DNA of 17,039 bases from Actinomycetes bacterium (GCA_021849435.1 JAJZSX010000015.1:1-17039); one strand, 5' to 3'; positions 6,256 through 14,962 are shown, counted from the first letter of the stretch. A program made the numbers and translations. The notes: generated by a model not told the origin, from the letters alone.

Positions 6256-7008
6256 TCAGCGGCCAAGGGACCCAGCGCAGAGAGTCCCCGAGAGCCCTCC
6301 CGCGCGCAGGGCGGCCCAGAGACTGACTTGGTTCGCTGACAGCACGGGCTTTCCAAGATCCTCTTCGATCTTTGCGAGGACGTCGATTGTTCGCAAGTTC
6401 GTACAACTCAAGAACACCACCTCGGCTTCTTCCGAGTCAGCCGCCTGAGCCAGACGCAGAACGGTAGCCGAATCGACCTGAGCGATTCTTGAACTCAGTC
6501 CGAGAAAAGCGCCACCGACAACGTCGTATCCCGATTCGGTGACAAACTTCGCGAGTTGGTCGGACACCGGTCGGTCATAGGGCGTCGCTATGGCGACGTG
6601 CTGCACGCCAAGTGTTTCCAATGCAGCGAGCATTGCTCCACTGGTGGTGACCGCCGGGATACCCGCTGCGTCCTCGATTGCCTGGCGGAGTGCCCGTTCA
6701 CCCGCCCTTCCTCCGACGAAACTTCCCGAAGTACACGCGTATAGAACAGCAGAAGGATGGGCGGCGATGAGCGAGCGCGCACCCGAAGTGACTTCTTCGT
6801 GCGAACAAACGGCTTCTGCCATCTCCAGACTCACCTCCAATTCCAGATACGGAGTCCGCGTGGCGTAGATGCTGACGTCGCTGCCCACCCAGCGGCAGTA
6901 CTCGTCATCCAGAGCGAAGTCGTACGGCGCTACGACCCCTATTCCTTGTCGTGGCGCGTTGAACTGCACCTCACTCTTAACCTCAATCATCATCTCACGC
7001 TGGTCCAC
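6256..7008 (-). CDS. Asp/Glu racemase superfamily enzyme, maleate isomerase/arylmalonate decarboxylase type (both Cys present)
   Basis: This 250-aa protein has the two-lobe Asp/Glu racemase fold with a catalytic cysteine in each half: C92 in YACTSGSF and C202 in FLSCTNLRT, as in maleate cis-trans isomerases. Other family landmarks are GIGVVAPYDFALDDEYCRW (22-40), VTTSGAMLAAL (120-130), HVAIATPYDRPVSDQL (137-152) and GKPVLSANQVSLWAAL (219-234). Members isomerise maleate-like cis-diacids or racemise or decarboxylate acids without a cofactor. The GTG at 7008 was chosen because AAGGGAG lies 6 nt upstream; the ATG pair at 6993/6990 has no such site, and a longer frame to 7110 is non-conserved. It lies 111 bp after its paralogue on the same strand, probably in one transcript. 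The substrate is unknown. Confidence 0.85.
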   Translation of the reverse strand: MDQREMMIEVKSEVQFNAPRQGIGVVAPYDFALDDEYCRWVGSDVSIYATRTPYLELEVSLEMAEAVCSHEEVTSGARSLIAAHPSAVLYACTSGSFVGGRAGERALRQAIEDAAGIPAVTTSGAMLAALETLGVQHVAIATPYDRPVSDQLAKFVTESGYDVVGGAFLGLSSRIAQVDSATVLRLAQAADSEEAEVVFLSCTNLRTIDVLAKIEEDLGKPVLSANQVSLWAALRAGGLSGTLCAGSLGR

Positions 7009-7119
7009 CGATAACTCCCTTCTTGAAAACACACTTCTCATCGAATCCGGGCAGATTGATGCGCGTACCACTAAAGAGAGGATCACTCCCGTTTGAGACG
7101 CGTAGAACACGAGTCTCGC

Positions 7120-7845
7120 TCATGACCGGCGCGCAAACAGTCGACCGGCGTCAGCATGTCCCTTGATACCGGCAAGTCGCATCGCTTCCCACGCACAAAC
7201 TTGGTTCGCCGTCAAAACGGGCTTACCGACTGCAAGTTCAAGTTTCGCAAGCACGGCGATCGTGTGCAACGCAGTGTCGGGGACGAGGATCGCCTCCGCA
7301 TCGGAGTAGTCAACCCCGCACACCATGGCCGTCACAACGTCATCGCCAAGCTGACCGGCGGACGTCGCGGTCATCACGTCCGCAACTGAGGCACTCACCA
7401 CTTCGAATCCGCCATCGCGCAGGAACTGCACGAAGAACTTTGTGACATCCTCGGGGTAGGTCGCGGCAACAGCGACACGACGTAGCTTCATAGAATCGAG
7501 AGCGTGCGCGAATGCCAGGGAAGCGCTCGAGGCGGGCAATCCGGAAACATCCGCGAGTTCCTCCACCTGCTGATGCGCGCCCTGCCAGCCATAGACAAAA
7601 CTTCCACTCGTGCAGGCCCAAACAACTGACGCAGTAGTGGAACTGAGCGAGGCCACCCCGTCAGCGAGTCGTTGAGCAGCACCCATGTCGCGCAGCGCTT
7701 CGACGGTATGGGCATCACCAGAATCTCCGAGCGACGTATGAATCACGCGAAACGAAACTGGCGGTGACATCATCGCCGCGAGCCGCGGATAATCATCCTC
7801 GGCGGCGTATCCCGGATAGAGCAATGCAAGTTCGTCAGTAATCAC
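7120..7845 (-). CDS. Asp/Glu racemase superfamily paralogue with the second catalytic Cys replaced by Asp
   Basis: This 241-aa paralogue of the downstream gene keeps C78 in WACTSGSF. At the second site it reads ILVPDTALHT where the neighbour has VFLSCTNLRT, which puts D190 in place of Cys. The following GKPVLTANQVCAWEAM is conserved. Arylmalonate decarboxylase lacks the first Cys and keeps the second; this protein shows the reverse, so a one-cysteine chemistry (decarboxylation, hydrolysis) or a non-catalytic partner role are both possible. The start is GTG 7845 after AAGGAA; the ATG two bases upstream is followed at once by a stop. It is the first gene of the minus-strand unit and faces the dehydrogenase gene across a 111-bp regulatory region. 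Relatives include EutA-type proteins of ectoine catabolism, so that link is considered but unproven. Confidence 0.82.
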   Translation of the reverse strand: MITDELALLYPGYAAEDDYPRLAAMMSPPVSFRVIHTSLGDSGDAHTVEALRDMGAAQRLADGVASLSSTTASVVWACTSGSFVYGWQGAHQQVEELADVSGLPASSASLAFAHALDSMKLRRVAVAATYPEDVTKFFVQFLRDGGFEVVSASVADVMTATSAGQLGDDVVTAMVCGVDYSDAEAILVPDTALHTIAVLAKLELAVGKPVLTANQVCAWEAMRLAGIKGHADAGRLFARRS

Positions 7846-7865
7846 ATTCGTTCCTTACAAATCGT

Positions 7866-7894
7866 TTGATTGTTGACAATGTGAAGTGTACACT
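7866..7894 (+). promoter_or_regulatory. Predicted promoter for the dehydrogenase-amidohydrolase unit
   Basis: TTGATT (7866-7871) and TACACT (7889-7894) are separated by 17 bp, matching a housekeeping sigma-70-type promoter. Transcription would start near 7901. The palindrome at 7869-7880 covers its -35 box and spacer, and the 7881-7913 inverted repeat covers its -10 box, which suits repression. Confidence 0.45.
7869..7880. promoter_or_regulatory. Palindromic operator candidate ATTGT-TG-ACAAT
   Basis: ATTGTTGACAAT has perfect 5-bp half sites around a 2-bp centre. The exact reverse complement occurs at 15055-15066, and a close variant at 14981-14992. All three are in divergent intergenic regions of the same gene island, as expected for sites of one dimeric repressor (GntR/FCD type would fit the form). 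The regulator is not in the window. Confidence 0.55.
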
Positions 7895-7913
7895 AGTCCC
7901 GTTCACACTTCAC
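7881..7913. promoter_or_regulatory. Inverted repeat GTGAAGTGT ... ACACTTCAC
   Basis: These are perfect 9-bp arms at 7881-7889 and 7905-7913 with a 15-bp spacer; the left arm also enters a 10-bp palindrome AGTGTACACT (7885-7894). It abuts the 7869-7880 palindrome and overlaps the predicted -10 box. It could be a second operator or a leader hairpin. Confidence 0.42.
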
Positions 7914-7956
7914 GTAATGACCCCATCGAGCTCGGCCAGCCGAAGCCAAAACTCCA

Positions 7957-10827
7957 GTGCCTGGGCTAGTCGCGCACCTACGGGCTGTGATGTCCGGCGA
8001 TGTTCGTTTCGACGCGGGCACGCGAGCTCTGTACAGCACTGACGCATCCGTTTATCGGATGCTTCCCATCGGGGTCATCGTGCCTGAATCTCAGGAGGAC
8101 CTCGAGGCTGGGCTCGCAGTGTGCCGCGACAACGACGTCGCGGTGCTCCCCCGTGGAACGGGAACCAGTCTCGCAGGCCAAGCCTGCAACAACGCGGTAA
8201 TCATCGACACGAGACGACTCGATCAGATCATCGATATCGACGTCGACGCGAAAACGGCCCGCGTGCAACCCGGCGTGATTCTCGACTCATTGCAGGCGGC
8301 GCTCGCACCGCACGGCCTCATCTTCGGTCCAGATCCATCCACGCACAACCGCTGCACCATCGGGGGAATGATCGGTAATAACGCCTGCGGCGTTCATTCG
8401 TTGGCTTGGGGCAAGACCGTCGATAACATCGCGAGCCTCGAGGCCCTACTTTATGATGGCACGATTCTGCGCGCTTCCACAACGTCATCGATTGACTTGG
8501 AACGGCTATCAGAAGCGCCCGGACGAGTGGGCATGATCTACGATCGCATTCGTCGACTTCGAGATGACAACCTCGCAGAATTGCGCACGGGTTTCCCTCA
8601 GTTACCGCGAAGAGTGTCGGGCTACAACCTCGACGAGCTCCTGCCCGAGCGGAACTGTAACCTCGCTCGCGCACTCGTGGGTACCGAAGGAACTTGTGCG
8701 ATCACCTTGGAAGCGACCCTCAACCTTGTGCAGTCCCCTGCCGCTCGATCATTGTTGGTGCTCGGTTACCCGAACATGATGATCGCCGCCGATCATGTGC
8801 CCGCAGTGCTGGAACATCACCCGATCGGCATGGAGGGCATGAGCGACGCACTCATTCGTTGCCTCCCCGACGGTGGCTCGTCATACCAAGGCATCACGTT
8901 GCTGCCGCCAGGTGCAGGATGGCTATTTGTCGAATTTGGCGGCAGTAACCAAGCAGAAGCTGACCTTCGCGCCGAGGACGCACTCGCTGCACTTCGAGCT
9001 GGTGGCGCGGCCGCGGGCGCGGCGATATTGGGAGATTCGACCCTACAACGTCAACTGTGGGCAGTTCGTGAAGACGGTTCGGGGCTCGCATCGCGCCTAC
9101 ATGGGGAACGAGAGGCGTGGTCCGGCTGGGAGGACGCGGCAGTACCACCAACTCGCCTTGGCGCCTATTTGCGTGACTTCAGTCGCCTTCTTGACAGCCA
9201 TCATCTCGAAGGTATTCCCTACGGGCACTTTGGCGACGGTTGCGTCCACATCCGCATTGGATTCGATCTCGTTAGTCGCGATGGCGCACACGCGTACCGA
9301 CGTTTCCTTGAAGACGCCGCCAATCTGGTCGTCAGCTACGGTGGTTCGCTCTCAGGCGAGCATGGTGATGGGCAAGCTCGCGCAGAACTTCTCAACCGCA
9401 TGTACGGCGAACCGCTTATCCGCGCCTTCGGAGATTTCAAAGCAATCTTTGACCCTACAAATCGGATGAACCCCGGCAAGGTCGTCAACCCGAATCCGCT
9501 CGACGAGAACCTGCGGCCTGCTGCCTCAATGAGTATCGCTCCGACGCGCACCTTCCTAGCGCTCGCCAATGACAATGGTGACATGGTGGCAGCAGCCCGA
9601 CGGTGCGTGGGAATCGGGAAGTGCCTGCGCCCGAGTGGGGGAACGATGTGCCCGAGTTACAAGGCAACTGGCGAGGAGCAACATTCGACGAGGGGCAGGT
9701 CCCGACTCTTGTTTGAGATGCTGAACGGTGAGGCCATCACCGGAGGCTGGCGCTCGACGGAGGTTCGCGACGCGCTCGACCTGTGTCTATCCTGCAAGGC
9801 GTGTCGGCACGAGTGCCCAGTGGGCGTCGACATGGCAGCGTACAAGTCGGAGTTTCTTGCCCAGTACTATCGTCACCGCTTGCGCCCTGCCGCGCACTAT
9901 TCGATGGGCTATCTTCCGATGCTCGCACGCATCGCCACACGTATGAGCTCGATCGCCAATGCGATAGGACAAGGAGTGTCGCACTCACCACGCCTGATGC
10001 GATCAGCGGGGATTGACCCGAGGCGATCCGTTCCCCGCTTCGCCCGCGAAAGTTTCGTGACGTGGTCGCGCCGCGAAAATAAGGCTACGGAGGGAACTTC
10101 AGTCCTGCTCTTCCCCGACTCCTTCACTAACTATTTCAATCCTGACGTGGGTATAGCCGCGGTACGTGTACTCAACGCTGCAGGGCTTAACGTCATCGTG
10201 CCGACTGCACCGGTCTGCTGTGGTCTCACCTGGATTTCAACGGGTCAACTGGGAACAGCGAAGCGCGTCATCAAGCGAACACTGAGAGTTCTCGAGCCTT
10301 TCATTGACCAGGGGCTGACGATCGTTGGACTTGAGCCGAGTTGCACGGCGGCATTGAGATCGGACCTACCCGAACTCATCGACTCACCTGCTGCGCGCAC
10401 GCTCGCCGAGCGCACGCTCACCTTCAGCGCCGCCCTCGCACGGTTTGCTCCTGAATGGTCCCCACCTGCAATTGGCGGCCGCGCACTCGTCCAGGAGCAC
10501 TGCCATCAACGAGCGGTCCTCGGTGGTTTCGCCAATGACAAGACGCTCCTCCAACGAGCGGGCGTTGACATAGAAGCAATTGAAGGATGCTGCGGACTCG
10601 CCGGGAACTTCGGCTTTGAGAACGGCCACTACGATATCTCCGTAGCCTGTGCCGAACAATCACTGTTACCGGCGCTGCGCAAACTCGACAGCGGGGAGTT
10701 CGTTCTAGCAGACGGATTCAGCTGTCGAACCCAGATCAGCGCACTGGATGGGCGCGCCGCACTGCACATCGCACAGCTCCTTGACCAACACCTAATCATT
10801 GGAGGTTCGCGTGACGGACTCGCCTAG
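7957..10827 (+). CDS. FAD-linked oxidase / 4Fe-4S fused D-2-hydroxyacid dehydrogenase (YdiJ/GlcD-GlcF type)
   Basis: This 956-aa flavoprotein combines three parts. An N-terminal FAD-binding PCMH domain has PRGTGTSLAGQ (65-75) and GGMIGNNACG (about 136-145). A FAD-oxidase C-terminal domain has GHFGDGCVHIRI (423-434) and GGSLSGEHGDG. A C-terminal iron-sulfur half carries two 4Fe-4S motifs (C550, C556, C565; C610, C613, C616, C620) and two CCG motifs (C754-C755-G756, C878-C879-G880), as in GlcF or GlpC. Single-chain enzymes of this layout oxidise D-lactate, D-2-hydroxyglutarate or similar 2-hydroxyacids and pass electrons to quinone or another carrier. Start: GTG 7957 is the first possible codon after an in-frame stop; GTG 7987 or ATG 7990 are alternatives, and none has a good ribosome site. 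It overlaps the amidohydrolase gene by 17 bp. The substrate here is not known. Confidence 0.88.
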   Translation: MPGLVAHLRAVMSGDVRFDAGTRALYSTDASVYRMLPIGVIVPESQEDLEAGLAVCRDNDVAVLPRGTGTSLAGQACNNAVIIDTRRLDQIIDIDVDAKTARVQPGVILDSLQAALAPHGLIFGPDPSTHNRCTIGGMIGNNACGVHSLAWGKTVDNIASLEALLYDGTILRASTTSSIDLERLSEAPGRVGMIYDRIRRLRDDNLAELRTGFPQLPRRVSGYNLDELLPERNCNLARALVGTEGTCAITLEATLNLVQSPAARSLLVLGYPNMMIAADHVPAVLEHHPIGMEGMSDALIRCLPDGGSSYQGITLLPPGAGWLFVEFGGSNQAEADLRAEDALAALRAGGAAAGAAILGDSTLQRQLWAVREDGSGLASRLHGEREAWSGWEDAAVPPTRLGAYLRDFSRLLDSHHLEGIPYGHFGDGCVHIRIGFDLVSRDGAHAYRRFLEDAANLVVSYGGSLSGEHGDGQARAELLNRMYGEPLIRAFGDFKAIFDPTNRMNPGKVVNPNPLDENLRPAASMSIAPTRTFLALANDNGDMVAAARRCVGIGKCLRPSGGTMCPSYKATGEEQHSTRGRSRLLFEMLNGEAITGGWRSTEVRDALDLCLSCKACRHECPVGVDMAAYKSEFLAQYYRHRLRPAAHYSMGYLPMLARIATRMSSIANAIGQGVSHSPRLMRSAGIDPRRSVPRFARESFVTWSRRENKATEGTSVLLFPDSFTNYFNPDVGIAAVRVLNAAGLNVIVPTAPVCCGLTWISTGQLGTAKRVIKRTLRVLEPFIDQGLTIVGLEPSCTAALRSDLPELIDSPAARTLAERTLTFSAALARFAPEWSPPAIGGRALVQEHCHQRAVLGGFANDKTLLQRAGVDIEAIEGCCGLAGNFGFENGHYDISVACAEQSLLPALRKLDSGEFVLADGFSCRTQISALDGRAALHIAQLLDQHLIIGGSRDGLA

Positions 10828-12433
10828 ATCTGAACAGATCATCACCGCTCAGAGGATCATTCCCATGAGCGGAAGAGAACCAGAGGCGATCCTGTGCCGC
10901 GGAGAGTGGATCGTAGGTAGCGGAGATCTTGCGGCGATGCGTGAAGCACACCCTCACGCAGAAATCGTTGACTTTCCTGCCGCTACCATCGTGCCCGGAT
11001 TCAACGACGCCCATCAACACCCGACCATCCGCGCCGAGCAGGCGATGCAAATTGACCTATCTCCAGAACGAATAACAGGACTCGCCGACCTTCAGGCAGT
11101 TCTGCGCGAACGGACTACGCGAACGCCGAATGGACAGTGGATACTCGGTTACGGCTACGACTTTCAGCGTTCCAACGGCGGCCGTCAACTACAGCGCGAC
11201 GATATTGACTGCGTGAGCCCCGATAATCCTGTTTTAATCGTGAGCGTCACTCTCCACTCCGGCACGCTCAACACACGCGGGCTCGAACTGGCCAAACTAC
11301 ACACGGCCGCCGACACGCCAAGTGGTGGTGAACTGGGCGTTGACGCTTCGGGTCATCTCACGGGAGTCGTCGTGGACCAAGCCCTCTACGACCTGGCCTT
11401 TCCTGCGTTCACGCGGCGACCCACCGTCGTGCCATCGCCACTGCCGAGTGACCTCGAAGAGAATCTGAAGGCTTACTTCACTGAACTGCATGCAGCGGGT
11501 ATCACGTCGGTTGGCGACGCGCTGGTGGGACCGGCAAGCTGGAATCTCCTCTCGTCCATTGATGCACGCGGAGAACTGACCGCGCGAGTAAACGCCCTTG
11601 GTGCGTACGACCATCTCGATTTCTTCCGAGCGGTTGAAACCTTCAATGTGTCTCCGACGGCCCGACTGCGCCTCGGCGGTATCAAGGCGTTCGCTGACGG
11701 TGCAGTCAATGGCGGCACCTGTCTCGTGGACACGCCTGTGTGTGGTGAGACTGGTCACGGTATGGAAAGGGTTTCAGCGGCACAACTCATCGACATCGTC
11801 CGTGAGGTTCACGACCTCGGGCAACGGGCTTGTGTCCACGCCAACGGTGACCGAGCGATTCGATACGTGCTCGATGCCATCGAAAACGCCCAGGAGATCA
11901 ACCCGCGACCCGATCCTCGCCACCGCATAGAGCACACCAGCATCGTCACCTCTGTCATCGTCAAACGCATGCACGAGTTAGGAGTTGTGGCGGTTCCCTT
12001 TGCTGCGTACGCTCGAGCGCACGGCGACAAATTACGCAAGTTCTACGAACCCGACCGGATCGAATGGATGTTTGCCCACCGAGCCCTATTGAACGGCCAA
12101 GTTGTGGTCGCTGGATCCTCCGACTATCCCTGTGGACCCTATGAACCACTCCTCGCCATGGAGAGTTGCGTCACTCGCACCGACGCCACCGGACGCGTTT
12201 TTGGAGGGTCACAACGCATCACCGCGGGTGAGGCACTTGGGCTCTACACCACCGGTTCCGCTTACGCCTCAGGTGAAGAGGCGACAAAGGGGAAATTGAT
12301 ACCGGGCTATCTTGCCGATTTCGTAGCCCTCGAGTCCGACCCCCTCTCCGTCTCTCCAGACCAACTCTCTGAGATCAACGTGCTAGAGACTTGGATCGGC
12401 GCAAGGCCAGTGTGGACGCGCCAGTTTCCTTGA
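10811..12433 (+). CDS. YtcJ-type metal-dependent amidohydrolase
   Basis: This 540-aa protein belongs to the Amidohydro_3 (YtcJ/LAF3-like) group of TIM-barrel amidohydrolases. Metal and active-site residues are recognisable: H68-x-H70 in PGFNDAHQH, H343 in CVHANGDRAI, H371/H375 in HRIEHTSIV and D438 in AGSSDYPCGPYEPL. The C-terminal barrel strand and beta-sandwich end with KGKLIPGYLADFVALESDPL. Such enzymes hydrolyse amide, lactam, formamide or urea-like C-N bonds, so this is a candidate for an early hydrolytic step. The start is GTG 10811, six nt after GGAGG, placed inside the end of the dehydrogenase gene (17-bp overlap), which implies co-transcription and coupled translation. Its end meets the converging MR/MLE gene 55 bp away. 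No clear terminator hairpin was found between them. Confidence 0.87.
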   Translation: MTDSPRSEQIITAQRIIPMSGREPEAILCRGEWIVGSGDLAAMREAHPHAEIVDFPAATIVPGFNDAHQHPTIRAEQAMQIDLSPERITGLADLQAVLRERTTRTPNGQWILGYGYDFQRSNGGRQLQRDDIDCVSPDNPVLIVSVTLHSGTLNTRGLELAKLHTAADTPSGGELGVDASGHLTGVVVDQALYDLAFPAFTRRPTVVPSPLPSDLEENLKAYFTELHAAGITSVGDALVGPASWNLLSSIDARGELTARVNALGAYDHLDFFRAVETFNVSPTARLRLGGIKAFADGAVNGGTCLVDTPVCGETGHGMERVSAAQLIDIVREVHDLGQRACVHANGDRAIRYVLDAIENAQEINPRPDPRHRIEHTSIVTSVIVKRMHELGVVAVPFAAYARAHGDKLRKFYEPDRIEWMFAHRALLNGQVVVAGSSDYPCGPYEPLLAMESCVTRTDATGRVFGGSQRITAGEALGLYTTGSAYASGEEATKGKLIPGYLADFVALESDPLSVSPDQLSEINVLETWIGARPVWTRQFP

Positions 12434-12488
12434 AGCTGCCTTCATGCTCTTCTTGCAAAAAACGGGTACGCGGTATGGCACAAAGCGG

Positions 12489-13664
12489 TCAGCGCTTAGG
12501 GTAGTAGGCGGCCTTGATTGCTTCAGAGTCGTGGAACGCGAATTCCTTCGACTGGGTCGCGTAAACCTCCGCGTATCGTCCTACACGGTCTCGGTCAAGC
12601 GACACGCCAATGCCTGGCCCTTTAGGAGGCGTCAACTTGCCCTTTTCGTAGGGCAGCAAAGTCATCCCCTCGAGGATATCGTCACTGAGTAATGCGGCGT
12701 AGGACTGGTTCGCGTAGATGAAGTTGGTCGTCGAGGCCATCAGGTGGACGCCGGCGTAAACGGCAACACCTAGCTCTCCAAGGCTGTGCTTCAGCACGGG
12801 AAGATTAGCGACTGCGGCCATTCCCGCTGAACGCTTCATGTTCATGAGACCGCTATCCATTTGATTGTCAACCGAGAGCACGTCTGCCGCTCCCGCCTTG
12901 ATGACCTCGAGCTGGTCGTACCGTGTCCAGGAAGCCTCATTCGCCAACATCGGCGTATTGATGCGACTCCTCACATACGCCATGTCCGAAAGGTTGCGCC
13001 CGGACACTGGCTGCTCTACGAGTTCCAAGCCATAGTGCTCGAACTCGCGAATAATTCGAATGGCGGCCCCCGGTGACCAGGCCTCGTTCGCGTCAACACG
13101 AATGAGGCCGTCCGGTCCGATTCCATCGCGTAGCGCCTCGACGCGGGCAATATCATCCTTCGGGTTGTCCGCGCCGACCTTGAGGTAGAAGGTCCCGAAA
13201 CCTTGTCCCTTTCCACGACGACCCTCGGCGGCAATTGACTCAGGCGTGTTTCCACTGACGTAGTAGAAGAAGTCCACGTTGTCTCGAACAACTCCACCAA
13301 AAATATTGACGAGCGGTTGATTACATGCTTTACCAACAATGTCCCAGCACGCCATCTCGATTGCACCAATTGCCGGACTTGAACTCTTCACATGGTGCCA
13401 CGTTCCGACGACCTGGATACGATTGATGAGTCGTTCAATGTTGAATGGATCCTCTCCGATTGCGAAACCTTTGATTGTCTCTAGAACCGCGAGCACGATG
13501 TCACAAGATGGGTACGCGGACGCTTCGCCCAGTCCGATGATTCCCTCGTCAGTGTGCACCTCGACGAGAACGCTTATAACACCTTTTCGGCTACCGAATG
13601 CCCAATACTCGTCACACCGGAATGGAATGGCGACCGGTGTTGCCGTAATCGACGTAATCTTCAA
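12489..13664 (-). CDS. Enolase-superfamily enzyme (mandelate racemase / muconate cycloisomerase group)
   Basis: This 391-aa protein has the MR/MLE N-terminal capping domain (1-130) and a TIM barrel. Metal ligands are visible as D191 (IRVDANEAW), E217 (LELVEQPV) and E243 (LANEAS). K162 in FYLKVG is the acid/base lysine after strand two; the first lysine of the usual KxK is a tyrosine. The opposite lysine of muconate cycloisomerases is also absent: that strand reads LSVDNQMDSG. K292-H293 in PVLKHSLGELG may supply the second catalytic group. A dehydratase, racemase or epimerase of an acid-type substrate is therefore more likely than cycloisomerisation. The TTG start at 13664 is supported by GAGGAG 6 nt upstream. 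It follows the M24 gene by 58 bp on the same strand and is probably in one operon with it. Confidence 0.86.
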   Translation of the reverse strand: MKITSITATPVAIPFRCDEYWAFGSRKGVISVLVEVHTDEGIIGLGEASAYPSCDIVLAVLETIKGFAIGEDPFNIERLINRIQVVGTWHHVKSSSPAIGAIEMACWDIVGKACNQPLVNIFGGVVRDNVDFFYYVSGNTPESIAAEGRRGKGQGFGTFYLKVGADNPKDDIARVEALRDGIGPDGLIRVDANEAWSPGAAIRIIREFEHYGLELVEQPVSGRNLSDMAYVRSRINTPMLANEASWTRYDQLEVIKAGAADVLSVDNQMDSGLMNMKRSAGMAAVANLPVLKHSLGELGVAVYAGVHLMASTTNFIYANQSYAALLSDDILEGMTLLPYEKGKLTPPKGPGIGVSLDRDRVGRYAEVYATQSKEFAFHDSEAIKAAYYPKR

Positions 13665-13722
13665 CTTACTCTCCTCAATTTATCTATTTGATTGTTACCC
13701 ATTCTCATGAGTTCTTGTGCGC

Positions 13723-14877
13723 TCAGACCACCATCGGCATACGCGGCACCGTTGTCACTACGTCGCAACCGGATTGTGTGATTACGACTGTGTCTGAAAT
13801 GCCATAGTCGGGCGTCCTCTGGCCAATCAGCCAAGACATGGCGTGGAACACCATACCCTCTTCAATGATCAGCGAACTCTTTCGACGTAGGCCCACCGGC
13901 GTAGTACCACACCAAGTCGGCGGGAAACCGATGCCAGTCAAGTACCCGCAGTGATGGCGGTGGTAGTCGCTGTGCCCGATTTCGCGGCTGATCGCGCCGT
14001 GCCACCTTTCATAGACATAACTTGCCTTGGCACCGGGCCGTAGCGATTCACAGATAGCGTCAAAACCAGCCAATACTGCCCGAGCTGAGGCATCTACCCC
14101 ATGGGGTTTGTCGCCAACATAGAAAATCCGACTCGTGGGGGCGTGATAACGGGCCGACGATCCGCCCAATTCGATGAAGACTCGATCGCCGTCGCGTAGT
14201 ACACGGTCCGAACGCCACGTCATGTGCTCTTGGGGAATATTCTCGCTGGTGCGGATCATCGGTGGAAACGCAGGCACATCACTACCGGCATCAATGAGTT
14301 CGCCGTAGATCGTTCGCGCAACTTCGCGCTCGCTCACCCCCCTCGCGCTGACTTCGATCCCAGCTGAGAGTGCCCGATCCGACATCGCGCCGGCCGAGCG
14401 AATCAAGTCAATCTCGAACGGTGACTTCACGGCGCGCTGTTCAAACACGAGATTGCTGCAGTCCATCGTCGCGACGCCATGGAGGTACGTGGAAGTTGCA
14501 ACCCAGACTTGAACCGGTAAGTACATCGAACTTTCTTCGATTCCGATTCGTGAAGGATTTAGAGCATTTAGCGCTCGAGCCAGTAACTCTGAAGAGTCCT
14601 CGCCGTCATCGTAAAACAGGTGTTCGCAGTTAACTGCCTGAGCGTCGATCGTAGGACGTTCCATGGAGCGAGCGATGATCTGCATTCGTCCGGTGCGCGC
14701 AACAAGAAGGAACGTTGGAGCAAAGTATCCGTAATGATTGAGCCCCGCAAGGTAGTAGATATTCTCAGGGCTCACTAACACCAATGCGTCCAAGCCGTGC
14801 GCCTCCATGATGGCTCGAGTCCGATGAAGGCGTTGCGCCCGTTCATTCCCCGAATCGGCCAGAGTGCTCACCGTCAT
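13723..14877 (-). CDS. M24-family creatinase/ectoine-hydrolase-like amidinohydrolase or hydrolase
   Basis: This 384-aa pita-bread protein has a creatinase N-terminal domain (about 15-145) and an M24 catalytic domain (about 155-370). The five metal ligands of aminopeptidases are not conserved. The first Asp is E236 in FIELGG, the second Asp region reads HAPTSRIF (245-252), and the last Glu site reads ISDTVVI. E340 in EEGMVFH remains. This pattern resembles creatinase and ectoine hydrolase (DoeA/EutD), as does the local sequence GYLTGIGFPPTWCG (311-324) and the ending VITQSGCDVVTTVPR. It should hydrolyse a C-N bond in a small cyclic or substituted amino acid rather than a peptide. The ATG at 14877 has GAGG about 9 nt upstream. 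It is first in the unit with the MR/MLE enzyme and is driven from the promoter near 14963-14991. Ectoine as substrate is only a possibility. Confidence 0.8.
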   Translation of the reverse strand: MTVSTLADSGNERAQRLHRTRAIMEAHGLDALVLVSPENIYYLAGLNHYGYFAPTFLLVARTGRMQIIARSMERPTIDAQAVNCEHLFYDDGEDSSELLARALNALNPSRIGIEESSMYLPVQVWVATSTYLHGVATMDCSNLVFEQRAVKSPFEIDLIRSAGAMSDRALSAGIEVSARGVSEREVARTIYGELIDAGSDVPAFPPMIRTSENIPQEHMTWRSDRVLRDGDRVFIELGGSSARYHAPTSRIFYVGDKPHGVDASARAVLAGFDAICESLRPGAKASYVYERWHGAISREIGHSDYHRHHCGYLTGIGFPPTWCGTTPVGLRRKSSLIIEEGMVFHAMSWLIGQRTPDYGISDTVVITQSGCDVVTTVPRMPMVV

Positions 14878-14962
14878 TAGTTCGCGCCTCGGCGTGTTTG
14901 TACGTCACGGTGGTCTTGTCGATATCGCACTGCGCCCCCCATTGGCTAGTCCACAGATACAG

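Noticed and set aside
7865..13696. Shared 10-mer TTTGATTGTT at 7865-7874 and 13687-13696 as a second regulatory motif
   Set aside because: It is AT-rich and short. Part of it is explained by the promoter and half-site of the operator, and the second copy lacks a palindromic partner.
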